64,000 bases of DNA, from NCBI RefSeq assembly GCF_012932795.1, contig NZ_LANA01000001.1, positions 58,022 through 122,021 on the forward strand. Direction: 5' to 3'. The translations under genes were made by a program, and so were the position numbers. The stretch comes from Candidatus Pelagibacter communis (GTDB taxonomy: Bacteria > Pseudomonadota > Alphaproteobacteria > Pelagibacterales > Pelagibacteraceae). This document shows, piece after piece, positions 7,180-16,315 of the stretch (position 1 is its first letter; every line of letters starts with the position of its first letter). The notes beneath the pieces are model-generated. The model saw only the letters and a list, made by a program, of their open reading frames with translations, had not been told where the DNA came from and ran no database searches.

Positions 7180-9947
7180 TGAGCTCAGAAAAAAGAAAAA
7201 TTGCATATATAGATGGTAAACCATATGAAATTGGTCCTAACCATACTTCTGTTTTAAAATTTGTAGAAAGCTATCTTGGTGAAAAAAAGATTCCTGCTTT
7301 ATGTAACGATCCAAACTTAGCACCTTATGGAGCTTGTAGAGTTTGTTCAGTTGAGGTTGCTTTAGTTAAAGATGGTCCAACTAAAGTTGTAGCCTCATGT
7401 CATACACCAGTTGGTGAAAACCAACATATTTTTACAAACAATGAAAATTTAACGTCTTTAAGAAAAAATATTGTTGAACTAGTTTTAACCGACCATCCAA
7501 TGGAATGTGGAACTTGTGAGGTTAATAATAACTGTGAACTTCAAGATGTAGCCAATGATTTAGGCATATCAGATCATAGATATAATGTACCAAAACAACA
7601 TAGAGGTATTCCAAGAGACACCTCTCATGATTACATGAGAATGAATTTAGATAACTGCATTAATTGTGGAAGGTGTGTCAGAGCTTGTGATGAAATTCAA
7701 GGTTCATTTGTTTTAACGATGAGTGGAAGAGGATTTGAGTCTAAAATTACAACAGATAATGATGCGTTATTTGGGGACTCGTCTTGTGTATCTTGTGGAG
7801 CCTGTGCACACACTTGCCCAACAGATGCCATCTCAGATGTATATCAATCTAAGTCAGTTGCTGTTGATGAAAAAGTAAGAACGACTTGTTCTTATTGTGG
7901 AGTTGGTTGTAATCTAGAAGCTTCAATTAAAAATAATAAAGTTGTTGCAATTTCTACACCTGAAAAATCTGAAGTTAACGCAGGTCACACTTGTATTAAA
8001 GGAAGATATGCTTTTGGATTTTATGATCATCCTGACAGATTAAAAACTCCTTTAATTAAAAGGAATGGAAAATTTGAAGAAGCTTCTTGGGATGAGGCAT
8101 ATGACTTCATTAAAAAAGAATTAAACAGAATTACAAAAGCAAATGGACCAGATGCAGTTGCTGGTATTTCTTCGGCAAGATGTACTAATGAAGAAAATTA
8201 TGTTTTCCAAAAAATGATTAGAGCAGCAATAGGAACTAATAATATAGATTGCTGTGCAAGAATTTGTCATTCACCTACGGCGTGGGGAATGCAACAAACA
8301 TTTGGAACTGGAGCAGCTACAAATTCTACAGAGGATATTTACCATGCAGATTTATTTATGGTGATTGGAGCAAATCCAACAAATGCTCACCCAGTTACTG
8401 GTGCTAAAATTAAGCAACAAGTAATGAAGGGTAAAAAATTAATTGTATTAGATCCAATTACTACAGAGCTTGCTAAACTTGCTGATTATCATATTAAACT
8501 GAGACCAGGAACAAATGTAGCCATATTAAATATGATGTTGCATTATATTTTGAAAGCAAACCTTTATGACAAAGACTTTGTCAGAGATAGAACTGAAGGT
8601 TTTGCAAATTTCATTAAAGAAATTGAGAGACAAGATATGGATCATCTAGCGAAAGTTGCTGGTGTTGATAAACAGTTAGTTAAAGAAGCTGCAATTGCTT
8701 ATGCAACCGCAAAAAACTCTATGGAATTCCATGGTTTAGGAGTTACAGAACAGGAGCAAGGATCTAAAACGGTAATGTTAATTGCTGATCTTGCAATGAT
8801 TACAGGAAATATTGGTAGAAGAGGTGTTGGCGTTAATCCATTAAGAGGACAAAATAATGTTCAAGGTGCAGCAGATATGGGCTGTCAACCTCACCAAGGA
8901 GCTGGATACTTTGAAGTTTCAGACAAAAAAAATCAAGATTTTTATACAGAAAAATATGGAGTTGTTCATCCAACTAAACAAGGATTAAAAATCCCGGAGA
9001 TGTTTGATGGAGCAATTAATAAAGATGTAAAAGCTGTCTGGATTATTGGAGAGGATATTGTTCAAACAGATCCTAATAGTGCACATGTTATAGATGCAAT
9101 GAATGCATTAGAATTATTAGTAGTACAAGAAATTTTTATGAGTGAGACTGCGAAACTTGCAACAGTAGTATTACCTGGAACAACTTTCTTAGAAAAAAAT
9201 GGAACTTTTACTAATACAGAAAGAAGAATTCAAAGAGTGAATCGAGCCGTACCTCCTTTGCCTGGTACTAAAACAGATGGAACAATCGTAACAGATATGA
9301 TGCAAAAATTAGGATTTGATCAACCTGAATATGATGCTGATCAAGTTCTTGCGGAAATAGCAGATGTAGTTCCTTTCTTTAAAGGTGTAACAAGAGAAAG
9401 ACTTGGTAAAATGGGATTACAGTGGCCAGTACAAGAGGATGGTACTGATACACAAATCTTACATGAAAAAACATTCAAATTAGGAAAAGGGCAACTTAAA
9501 AATTTTGATTGGAAAGAATCTAATGAGATAGCTACAAATAAAAAAGATTATCCATTAATTTTAACAACTAGTAGAGTTCTTCAACATTATAATGCTGCTA
9601 CTATGACAAGACGTACTAAAAATATTAATATAGTTTCTGAAGACTTGCTATTAGTTCACCCTAATGATGCAAAAAAAAGAGAATTAAATACTGGTGATAT
9701 TGGTAGACTTTATTCTGGCAGAGGTGAAGTAGCTTTAAAAGTAGAGGTAACAGATAAAGTTAAAGAAGGAATTGTATTTACAACATTCCACTTCCCAGAA
9801 CATATGGTTAACATGGTGACTGGTCATGGAAAAGATGAAGAAACAATGTGTGCAGAATATAAAGTTTCTTCTGTAGAAATTCAAAAAATATCCAATCAAT
9901 TTAAAACTGTCGTTGAACCTAAAGAAAATCAAGCAGAACTTTCATAA
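7179..9947 (+). CDS. fdsA: NAD-dependent formate dehydrogenase, catalytic alpha subunit
   Basis: The 922-residue catalytic subunit oxidises formate to CO2 at a Mo-bis-MGD site and passes electrons through Fe-S clusters to the diaphorase subunit. In order there are an N-terminal [2Fe-2S] domain (CNDPNLAPYGACRVC), a His-Cys cluster segment (HPMECGTCEVNNNC), two ferredoxin-type [4Fe-4S] motifs (CINCGRCVRAC and CVSCGACAHTC), the proximal cluster CSYCGVGC, and the molybdopterin domains. Cys363 in CARICHSP is the Mo ligand, so this is the cysteine rather than selenocysteine form. The C-terminal molydopterin dinucleotide-binding domain begins near TSRVLQHYNAATMTRR. It is translationally coupled to the fused subunit. 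Confidence 0.95.
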   Translation: MSSEKRKIAYIDGKPYEIGPNHTSVLKFVESYLGEKKIPALCNDPNLAPYGACRVCSVEVALVKDGPTKVVASCHTPVGENQHIFTNNENLTSLRKNIVELVLTDHPMECGTCEVNNNCELQDVANDLGISDHRYNVPKQHRGIPRDTSHDYMRMNLDNCINCGRCVRACDEIQGSFVLTMSGRGFESKITTDNDALFGDSSCVSCGACAHTCPTDAISDVYQSKSVAVDEKVRTTCSYCGVGCNLEASIKNNKVVAISTPEKSEVNAGHTCIKGRYAFGFYDHPDRLKTPLIKRNGKFEEASWDEAYDFIKKELNRITKANGPDAVAGISSARCTNEENYVFQKMIRAAIGTNNIDCCARICHSPTAWGMQQTFGTGAATNSTEDIYHADLFMVIGANPTNAHPVTGAKIKQQVMKGKKLIVLDPITTELAKLADYHIKLRPGTNVAILNMMLHYILKANLYDKDFVRDRTEGFANFIKEIERQDMDHLAKVAGVDKQLVKEAAIAYATAKNSMEFHGLGVTEQEQGSKTVMLIADLAMITGNIGRRGVGVNPLRGQNNVQGAADMGCQPHQGAGYFEVSDKKNQDFYTEKYGVVHPTKQGLKIPEMFDGAINKDVKAVWIIGEDIVQTDPNSAHVIDAMNALELLVVQEIFMSETAKLATVVLPGTTFLEKNGTFTNTERRIQRVNRAVPPLPGTKTDGTIVTDMMQKLGFDQPEYDADQVLAEIADVVPFFKGVTRERLGKMGLQWPVQEDGTDTQILHEKTFKLGKGQLKNFDWKESNEIATNKKDYPLILTTSRVLQHYNAATMTRRTKNINIVSEDLLLVHPNDAKKRELNTGDIGRLYSGRGEVALKVEVTDKVKEGIVFTTFHFPEHMVNMVTGHGKDEETMCAEYKVSSVEIQKISNQFKTVVEPKENQAELS

Positions 9948-10000
9948 ATACTCATTTTTTATAGGTGCTTTAAAAAATTATTAAGTTTATAATTTTAAAA

Positions 10001-11476
10001 ATGACTAATTCAAATATTGACATTAATAAAGCAGGTTGGTCTTTTGATAATACATATGCAAGACTACCTAATGATTTATTAGTAAAACAGAACCCAATTC
10101 CAGTAAAATCACCAGAACTTATAATTTTAAATAAAGATCTATCCAATGATTTAAATTTAAATTTTACAAACATTGAAAAAGAAAATTTATCTCAGCTATT
10201 TTCTGGAAATTTATTGCCAACGGGGTCAGAGTCAATTGCACAAGCATATGCAGGACATCAATTTGGGCATTTTACAATGTTAGGTGATGGGCGAGCAGTT
10301 CTTATGGGTGAACACGTATTAAAAAATGGTGACAGATATGATATTCAATTTAAAGGATCAGGAAAAACACCATTTTCGAGAAGTGGTGATGGAAGAGCGG
10401 CGCTAGGACCAATGCTAAGAGAATATATTGTAAGTGAAGCAATGCATGAATTAGGGGTCAATACGACTAGAAGTTTAGCTGTTGTTAAAACTGGAGAAAA
10501 TGTAATTAGAGAAACACATTTACCTGGTGCTGTATTAACAAGAATTGCTACTAGTCATATCCGTGTGGGAACATTCCAATATATTGCAGCCACACAAAAA
10601 GAACAAAATTTAAAAATCTTATTTGATTATGTAATCAATCGACACTATCCAAATATTAAAAATTCCAAAAATCAAGCTTTAGATTTATTAAAGACAATAA
10701 TAAATGTACAAATTAATTTAGTTATCAGCTGGATGCGTGTTGGGTTTATTCATGGTGTGATGAATACAGATAATGTGTCAATTTGTGGTGAAACAATTGA
10801 TTATGGTCCATGTGCATTTATGGATACTTATAGTCCCGAAACAGTCTTTAGTTCAATTGATCATCAAGGAAGGTATTCATTCTCAAATCAACCGAAGATT
10901 ATTAAATGGAACTTAGCAAGATTTGCAGAGTGTATCTTAACACTTATAGACGACGACAAAGATAGAGCTATAGAAATTGCATCTGAAGCAATTAATTCAT
11001 TTGAAAATATATATGAAGAAAAATGGCTTAATATGATGCGTGATAAATTGGGGTTATTTGGTGAAGATATAAATGATCAAATATTAATTATGGAACTTCT
11101 AACTTGGATGCACAAAAATAAAGCTGATTACACTAATACTTTTTGTTTTTTAATGAATGAAAAGTTTTCTGATAATAAAATTTATAATGATAAAAACTTT
11201 CTTATTTGGAAAGAAAAATGGGAGTACCGCTTAAAATTAAACAATAATAGTCCAGAAAAGTATTTAAAATTAATGCACTCAGTAAACCCAATAATTATTC
11301 CAAGAAATCATAAAGTTGAAGAAGCTTTGACAGCTGCAAACAATGGTGATTTAGAAATTATGAATAAATTATTAACAGTTTTAAATAGACCATATGAAAA
11401 TCATAGTAGTATTATTGATTTTCAGTCTCCTGCACCATCAACTAATAAAGCTTATCAAACATTTTGTGGAACTTAA
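10001..11476 (+). CDS. selO: SelO/YdiU family protein adenylyltransferase
   Basis: SelO pseudokinases transfer AMP from ATP to protein hydroxyl groups and are linked to redox stress. The 491 residues carry AQAYAGHQFGHFTMLGDGRAVLMGE, a long block ending QFKGSGKTPFSRSGDGRAALGPMLREY, HGVMNTDNVSICGETIDYGPCAFMD (the metal/active-site region) and SSIDHQGRYSF, all hallmarks of the family. The chain ends in CGT, so the penultimate position that is Cys or Sec in other SelO proteins is a cysteine here. It stands alone downstream of the formate dehydrogenase genes and converges on the oxidoreductase at 11480. Confidence 0.93.
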   Translation: MTNSNIDINKAGWSFDNTYARLPNDLLVKQNPIPVKSPELIILNKDLSNDLNLNFTNIEKENLSQLFSGNLLPTGSESIAQAYAGHQFGHFTMLGDGRAVLMGEHVLKNGDRYDIQFKGSGKTPFSRSGDGRAALGPMLREYIVSEAMHELGVNTTRSLAVVKTGENVIRETHLPGAVLTRIATSHIRVGTFQYIAATQKEQNLKILFDYVINRHYPNIKNSKNQALDLLKTIINVQINLVISWMRVGFIHGVMNTDNVSICGETIDYGPCAFMDTYSPETVFSSIDHQGRYSFSNQPKIIKWNLARFAECILTLIDDDKDRAIEIASEAINSFENIYEEKWLNMMRDKLGLFGEDINDQILIMELLTWMHKNKADYTNTFCFLMNEKFSDNKIYNDKNFLIWKEKWEYRLKLNNNSPEKYLKLMHSVNPIIIPRNHKVEEALTAANNGDLEIMNKLLTVLNRPYENHSSIIDFQSPAPSTNKAYQTFCGT

Positions 11477-11479
11477 CCC

Positions 11480-12583
11480 TTAGAGAACATAAGGTTCAGG
11501 TCTTGCATTGTTATCAAGAACTCTTTCGACAGAAAAATCACTTATATCAATCGTTTGATAAGATCCTGTAGAGATTAATTCAGTTAGTGCTCTTCCTATT
11601 CCAGGAGCTTGCATTAATCCTCTACCTGTAAATCCTGAAGCCATATATACATTTTCATATTTTGGATGTTTGCCAACCACCGCATTATTATCTAATTTGT
11701 TACAATCATAATAACCAGCCCATCCACCAGTTAATTTTAATTCTTCAAAAGCTGGAATTCTTTGTGCTAAGGCTGGCCATACTAATTCTTCAAAATCATT
11801 CCAAGCTGGTTCTAAATCAGTAGCATCAAATACTGAATTCGGTGAACCCGCTAAATATTCCCCACCTTCTGGTCTCCAGTAAACACCTGTTGTTAAATCA
11901 CCCGTTAAGGGCATTTCTTTAATGTATTTAGGACATTTAACTCTAAAAACAGTATGTTTTTGAGGAACAACTGGAATATCTTTTAATAATTCTTTAGTCC
12001 AACATCCTGCTGCAGATATGATTGTTTTAGCTTTTATATCTGAAATACTTTTTACGTCACCTTTAATAAATTCCGCACCTAATTCAATTGCTTTACTTTT
12101 TAAAGCACCATGAAACATAAAAGGGTCAATCCATCCTTCACTTTGGTTGTCTGTATAAGTTGCTGTTTCAATGCCTTCACTGTTAATATATGGAAATATT
12201 TTTGATAATTCAGAATTTTTAATATTTTTTGTACCAGCATCACAAGCTTTGTGATTTTTTAAAGCTTTATACTGTTCCTCAGCATGCTCAGGACCAAACA
12301 TTAATAAATATCCATTAGTGACCATACTTGCTGTTGGGTTTGGATTCTTTTCAGTTTTTAACAGTTCTGGTATTTGAAAAATAAATTCTCTAGCAAACTT
12401 ACCTAATAAAATATTTTCTTTTTGAAAAAACTGTCTTCTAAATCCACCGAGTGATAATGGAAAAGAAGCAGTTTTATAAGTTGGGTCTCTTTCTATAACT
12501 TTAACTTTTCTACCTTCTTTAGATAAAAAATAGGCTGTAGCAGTTCCTATTATTCCACCACCAACTATTACAACATCGTCCAT
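11480..12583 (-). CDS. DAO-type FAD-dependent amino acid/amine oxidoreductase
   Basis: A 367-residue flavoprotein of the D-amino acid oxidase/sarcosine oxidase fold. The N-terminus has the dinucleotide-binding VVGGGIIGTATAYFLS, and the C-terminal FAD segment GGWAGYYD...VYMASGFTGRGLMQAPGIGRALTELI is typical. The substrate is likely a D- or N-methylated amino acid, but the sequence alone does not say which. Sarcosine would make sense beside a creatinase and the glycine cleavage system, as inference. TspO lies 7 bp upstream on the same strand, so the two could share a transcript. Confidence 0.75.
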   Translation of the reverse strand: MDDVVIVGGGIIGTATAYFLSKEGRKVKVIERDPTYKTASFPLSLGGFRRQFFQKENILLGKFAREFIFQIPELLKTEKNPNPTASMVTNGYLLMFGPEHAEEQYKALKNHKACDAGTKNIKNSELSKIFPYINSEGIETATYTDNQSEGWIDPFMFHGALKSKAIELGAEFIKGDVKSISDIKAKTIISAAGCWTKELLKDIPVVPQKHTVFRVKCPKYIKEMPLTGDLTTGVYWRPEGGEYLAGSPNSVFDATDLEPAWNDFEELVWPALAQRIPAFEELKLTGGWAGYYDCNKLDNNAVVGKHPKYENVYMASGFTGRGLMQAPGIGRALTELISTGSYQTIDISDFSVERVLDNNARPEPYVL

Positions 12584-12590
12584 AATTTTT

Positions 12591-13058
12591 TTAATTTAAT
12601 ATGATTAAGCTTGAATTAAGCAATAATGCAAAGAGACACCAAAGTAAATAAGGAATCATTAAGTAATAACTGTACAAGTTGACACGCTTAAATCTCATTA
12701 TAAGAATGATTATCAGTAATATTAAAATTACCAATACAATTAGAGCTAAAATAATTTTATGAAAAACAAAAAAAACTATACTCCAAGTTGTATTAAAAAT
12801 TAAATGAATAAAGTAGATGTAAATAGTATTCATATCTCTATTTTTACTATGCCAGAATTTCCAGATAGCAATTGCCATAAACAAATAAAGCGTAGTCCAA
12901 ACTGGTGCAAAAATCCAGTCAGGTGGATTAAATGAAGGTTTAATGATTGAAGAATACCAGGGCTCCTTAAACCCAACTGTGGCCAAACCCCCTATTACAG
13001 ATGATGAAAAGGTAACAAGAGCAAATAGAAAAAAAGATAAGAATTTGTTTTTTAACAT
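12591..13058 (-). CDS. tspO: TspO/MBR family membrane protein
   Basis: TspO proteins are five-helix membrane proteins that bind porphyrins and modulate photo-oxidative stress responses. The protein shows the family segments YSSIIKPSFNPPDWIFAPVWTTLYLFMAIAIW and FNTTWSIVFF with many tryptophans. I start it at the ATG at 13058 (MLKNKFLSFF), giving 155 residues; the frame opens five codons earlier at 13073, which would leave only 6 bp to the divergent SDR gene. It sits beside lipid-modification genes and in a proteorhodopsin-bearing genome. Confidence 0.85.
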   Translation of the reverse strand: MLKNKFLSFFLFALVTFSSSVIGGLATVGFKEPWYSSIIKPSFNPPDWIFAPVWTTLYLFMAIAIWKFWHSKNRDMNTIYIYFIHLIFNTTWSIVFFVFHKIILALIVLVILILLIIILIMRFKRVNLYSYYLMIPYLLWCLFALLLNSSLIILN

Positions 13059-13079
13059 ATTTCTATTATACAATAGAAT

Positions 13080-13841
13080 ATGGAAGAAAAAAAAGTTATT
13101 TGGATAACGGGTGCTAGCAGTGGAATTGGCAAAGCTTTAGCTTTAAAGTTTGCAAATGAAGGATGGATAGTAGCGGCATCTGCAAGACGTGAAAATTTAT
13201 TACAAGAATTAAATAAAGAAAATTCAAATATTCACTCTTTTCCTTTGGACGTTACTAATATCGATCAATGTAAATCTGTTTTTAAAAACATCATTGAAAA
13301 ATTTAACAATATTGAAATATCTATATTTGGAACTGGCATACATGACCCCAAATCAGAGAGAGAATTCAATCTTGATAAGATTAGAAAGATTATGGAAGTT
13401 AATTATTTTGGAACAATAAATTCGATTAACTCTGTTTATAATTATTATAATAATAAAAAAAGTGGTCAAATATCAATCATTTCCTCTGTTGCTGGATATA
13501 GAGGTTTACCTGCTGCAGGAGCTTATTGTGCATCTAAATCTGCGTTAACAAGTTTCGCAGAAAGCCTTCACTTTGAAATGAAAAGAAAAAATGTAAGAAT
13601 TTCTCTAGTTAGCCCTGGATTTATCAAAACTCCAATGACGGATCAAAATGATTTTCCAATGCCAATGATAAAGTCACCAGAATTTGCTGCAGAACAGATC
13701 TATATAGGCTTAGTTAAGAAGAAAGGATTTGAAATTCATTTTCCGAAAGCTTTTACTTATTTTTTGAAGTTTTTAAGTATGCTACCAAGTAGTATTTATT
13801 TTAAAATTGTTGAAAAAGGGATGAAAAAAATAGATTACTAA
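13080..13841 (+). CDS. Short-chain dehydrogenase/reductase
   Basis: A 253-residue classical SDR. TGASSGIGKALA near residue 11 is the cofactor-binding glycine motif, ISSVAGYRG carries the active-site serine and YCASKSALT has the catalytic Tyr-x3-Lys. The substrate is unknown. The gene points toward the DUF3833 lipoprotein gene and overlaps its end by 4 bp; it is divergent from tspO. An SDR occurs with cyclopropane-type fatty acid synthase and DUF1365 genes in other proteobacteria, so a role on membrane lipids is plausible. Confidence 0.85.
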   Translation: MEEKKVIWITGASSGIGKALALKFANEGWIVAASARRENLLQELNKENSNIHSFPLDVTNIDQCKSVFKNIIEKFNNIEISIFGTGIHDPKSEREFNLDKIRKIMEVNYFGTINSINSVYNYYNNKKSGQISIISSVAGYRGLPAAGAYCASKSALTSFAESLHFEMKRKNVRISLVSPGFIKTPMTDQNDFPMPMIKSPEFAAEQIYIGLVKKKGFEIHFPKAFTYFLKFLSMLPSSIYFKIVEKGMKKIDY

Positions 13842-14365
13842 TCTTTAACAAACATAACCGTAAGTTCAGCAACTTTTATTCCAAACTTAGTCATTGTAGC
13901 TCTATTAATTGCTACTTTTTCATCTTGCATAAAAATCCAATCGTCAAAAGTAATTTTCATTTCTTTGCCCTTAATAGGTACTAATAAGACATATTCAAAT
14001 TTAAAAGCAGGACCATATGAATAGCCTTTAGCCTTACCAACAACATCACCTGCTGTTCCTTCATAGTTATGTTCATCTAATTTATCAATTGTCCATTGTC
14101 TTTCTTGAACTTCACCATCATTCCAATTAAACTTTTCATTTAAAATTAATTGTTTACCATCCCACGTACCATTTAAATCAGCTGAAAATTGTCTAGTCAC
14201 TTTTCCAGATCTATTTTGTAAAATTCCCCAAGCTTTAACATTTCCAGAAAGATATTCTTCGATAATTAATCTTGGTTTTTGGTCTTTAAAATCTGTTGGT
14301 TTCATATTGTTTCCTGTGCAACTGGTTAATAAAATTAATGATATAAAAGTAAATATAAATTTCAT
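13838..14365 (-). CDS. DUF3833 family lipoprotein
   Basis: A 175-residue protein with a lipoprotein signal peptide ending in LLTSC (Cys16 is the predicted lipidated residue). The body matches DUF3833: PRLIIEEYLSGNVKAWGILQNRSGKV, DLNGTWDGKQLILNEKFNW and GEVQERQW. The biochemical role is not known. It is the last gene of a leftward set (flavoprotein, DUF1365, cyclopropane-type synthase, DUF3833), starting 4 bp after the stop of the synthase gene, so it probably acts in the same membrane-lipid process, perhaps at the outer membrane. Confidence 0.8.
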   Translation of the reverse strand: MKFIFTFISLILLTSCTGNNMKPTDFKDQKPRLIIEEYLSGNVKAWGILQNRSGKVTRQFSADLNGTWDGKQLILNEKFNWNDGEVQERQWTIDKLDEHNYEGTAGDVVGKAKGYSYGPAFKFEYVLLVPIKGKEMKITFDDWIFMQDEKVAINRATMTKFGIKVAELTVMFVKD

Positions 14366-14369
14366 ATGT

Positions 14370-15548
14370 TTATTTATTATATAAAGAGAATTGAATCAAA
14401 TCTATATTTCTTGATTTAAAACCAGCCTCACAATATGAAAGGTAAAATTGCCACATCTTTTTAAAAGTTAAGTCAAAACCTTGATCTTTAATTATATCCC
14501 ATTTTTTATTGAACTCTTCTCTCCAAACAATAAGTGTGTCTGAGTAATGATCTGCATAAGAGTTATATTCTCCAAATTTTAAACCATTAATATCAATATA
14601 ATTTTGTATTTCACTTTTGGATGGTAAAAAACCACCAGGAAAAATATACTTTTGAATAAAGTCTTTCTTATTTTTATATCTGTCAAACAAACTATCATCA
14701 ATTGTTATGGCTTGAATGCCAACTGTACCTGATGGATTTAAATTTTTTTTTATTGTATTAAAGTAACTGTCTAAATAATTCTGCCCTACTGCCTCAATCA
14801 TTTCTATAGATGCAATATGATCATACTTTTTCTTAAGATCTCTATAATCCTTAATCTCAATGTTAACTTTTTCATTAAGCCCACATTTATGAATTCTTTC
14901 TTTAGCAAATTCAAATTGTCTTTTAGAAATGGTTATACAATCTAATTTCACATCATAATTAGTGCCTAGATATTCAGCAAAACCACCCCAACCACAGCCA
15001 ATTTCAAGTATATTACTGCCAGCAGCAGGCTTTAAAAGATCAGTTAATTTTTGATATTTATTATTTTGCGCAAGGTAAAGATCTTGTTTTGAATTTTCAA
15101 ATATTGCACTTGAATAAGTTAAAGATTTGTCCAACCAAAGAGAGAAAAAATCGTTACCAAGGTCATAATGTTTTGCAATATTTTCCTTACTTCTATTTTT
15201 TGTATTTTTAATAAATTTATTCTTTAAGAAATTAATTAAAGGCAAATCGAAAATACCAGAAAACTTATAAATAGTTTTTATGTTTCTAGCTGTTAATTCA
15301 ATTAAATCAGAAAGATTATTAGTAATAAAAAAATCTTTCATATAAGATTCTCCCAAACCTATACTGCCACTTTTAATTAAATTGTAAGTAAGGCTTTCAT
15401 CTTTAATTTTTAACGATACTTTTAAACTATCTTCTGGATTACCAAATTTTAAAACTTCTCCATCAATTTTGATTATTTCAAGGAAACCATGTTTAATTTT
15501 TTTTAGTGCATTAAATACAATTAAATCTGAAATTTTATAAATTATCAT
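14370..15548 (-). CDS. Cyclopropane-fatty-acyl-phospholipid synthase family methyltransferase
   Basis: The 392-residue enzyme transfers a methyl or methylene carbon from S-adenosylmethionine to unsaturated acyl chains of phospholipids. The central segment has IAKHYDLGNDFFSLWLD, LTYSSAIF, the SAM loop ILEIGCGWGGFAEYL, and ASIEMIEAVGQNYLDSYF, all diagnostic. IFPGGFLPS and the C-terminal FYLSYCEAGF are also conserved. Its ATG overlaps the stop of the DUF1365 gene by one base. The product could be a cyclopropane or a mid-chain methylated fatty acid; the latter occurs when paired flavoproteins are present. Confidence 0.88.
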   Translation of the reverse strand: MIIYKISDLIVFNALKKIKHGFLEIIKIDGEVLKFGNPEDSLKVSLKIKDESLTYNLIKSGSIGLGESYMKDFFITNNLSDLIELTARNIKTIYKFSGIFDLPLINFLKNKFIKNTKNRSKENIAKHYDLGNDFFSLWLDKSLTYSSAIFENSKQDLYLAQNNKYQKLTDLLKPAAGSNILEIGCGWGGFAEYLGTNYDVKLDCITISKRQFEFAKERIHKCGLNEKVNIEIKDYRDLKKKYDHIASIEMIEAVGQNYLDSYFNTIKKNLNPSGTVGIQAITIDDSLFDRYKNKKDFIQKYIFPGGFLPSKSEIQNYIDINGLKFGEYNSYADHYSDTLIVWREEFNKKWDIIKDQGFDLTFKKMWQFYLSYCEAGFKSRNIDLIQFSLYNK

Positions 15549-16315
15549 TAATTCTCTATTGTAATATTATTTTTAATCTTAATTTTTTTACTTATAAACT
15601 TAATTCCTTTTGTCCATAATTTAAATGCCTCAAAGTGTATCGCTAAAATAATCTTAAATGTCATAAGCGGATGTTTTAAATAGGATTTGATCAAGTTGGT
15701 GTTACTTAATTCACTTTTAACACCATCTTGTGATGCATAAAGAATTTTACCTTCTGGATCTTGTAAATCAATAATTACTGAAATCTTATTACCTGGTTTT
15801 AATAGTCTAAAAAAATAAATACAATTCATTGCTATAAATGGTGAAACATGAAATTTTTTTTTACAGACATGTTGTATTAAATTTTGATCTTTTTTGGCTT
15901 TAAAAACATAAGTATGTTGCTCACCAAATGTATTTTTAACTTCATAAAGAATAGATACTAAATCCGAATTTTTATCATAGATATAAAATACACTTAAAGG
16001 ATTGAACACATATCCAAATATTCTAGGATAACACAAAAGTTTAATTTTAATGTTATCACAATCAATATCATTTTTTTTTAGATTATCTATTACCCAATTT
16101 TTAAGTGAACTTCCATCTCTGGGACCATGATCTTTATTAAAAAAACTAATAATATTAAATTTATCATACGAGAACAGTTTTAAAGTTTTATCTAATAACT
16201 TTATTTCTGATAAATCTATGAGCAATGAGAATACCCTATAATTGAAGGTATGAATTTTTGGTTTAAACCTTTTGTGAATTACAGTTCCAGTGTAGATATA
16301 TGAATGTTTAATCAT
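15548..16315 (-). CDS. DUF1365 family protein
   Basis: A 255-residue DUF1365 protein, recognised by YIYTGTVIHKRFKPKIHTFNYRVFSLLIDL at the N-terminus, NPLSVFYIYD near residue 116, EVKNTFGEQHTYVF and KKFHVSPFI. The enzymatic activity is not established; the gene almost always stands between an amine-oxidase-like flavoprotein and a cyclopropane-type synthase. Here it overlaps the former by 8 bp and the latter by 1 bp, so all three are tightly co-translated. Confidence 0.85.
   Translation of the reverse strand: MIKHSYIYTGTVIHKRFKPKIHTFNYRVFSLLIDLSEIKLLDKTLKLFSYDKFNIISFFNKDHGPRDGSSLKNWVIDNLKKNDIDCDNIKIKLLCYPRIFGYVFNPLSVFYIYDKNSDLVSILYEVKNTFGEQHTYVFKAKKDQNLIQHVCKKKFHVSPFIAMNCIYFFRLLKPGNKISVIIDLQDPEGKILYASQDGVKSELSNTNLIKSYLKHPLMTFKIILAIHFEAFKLWTKGIKFISKKIKIKNNITIEN

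Noticed and set aside
7179..9947. Possible selenocysteine in the formate dehydrogenase catalytic subunit
   Set aside because: The position is TGT (Cys363) in CARICHSP and no in-frame TGA interrupts the gene.
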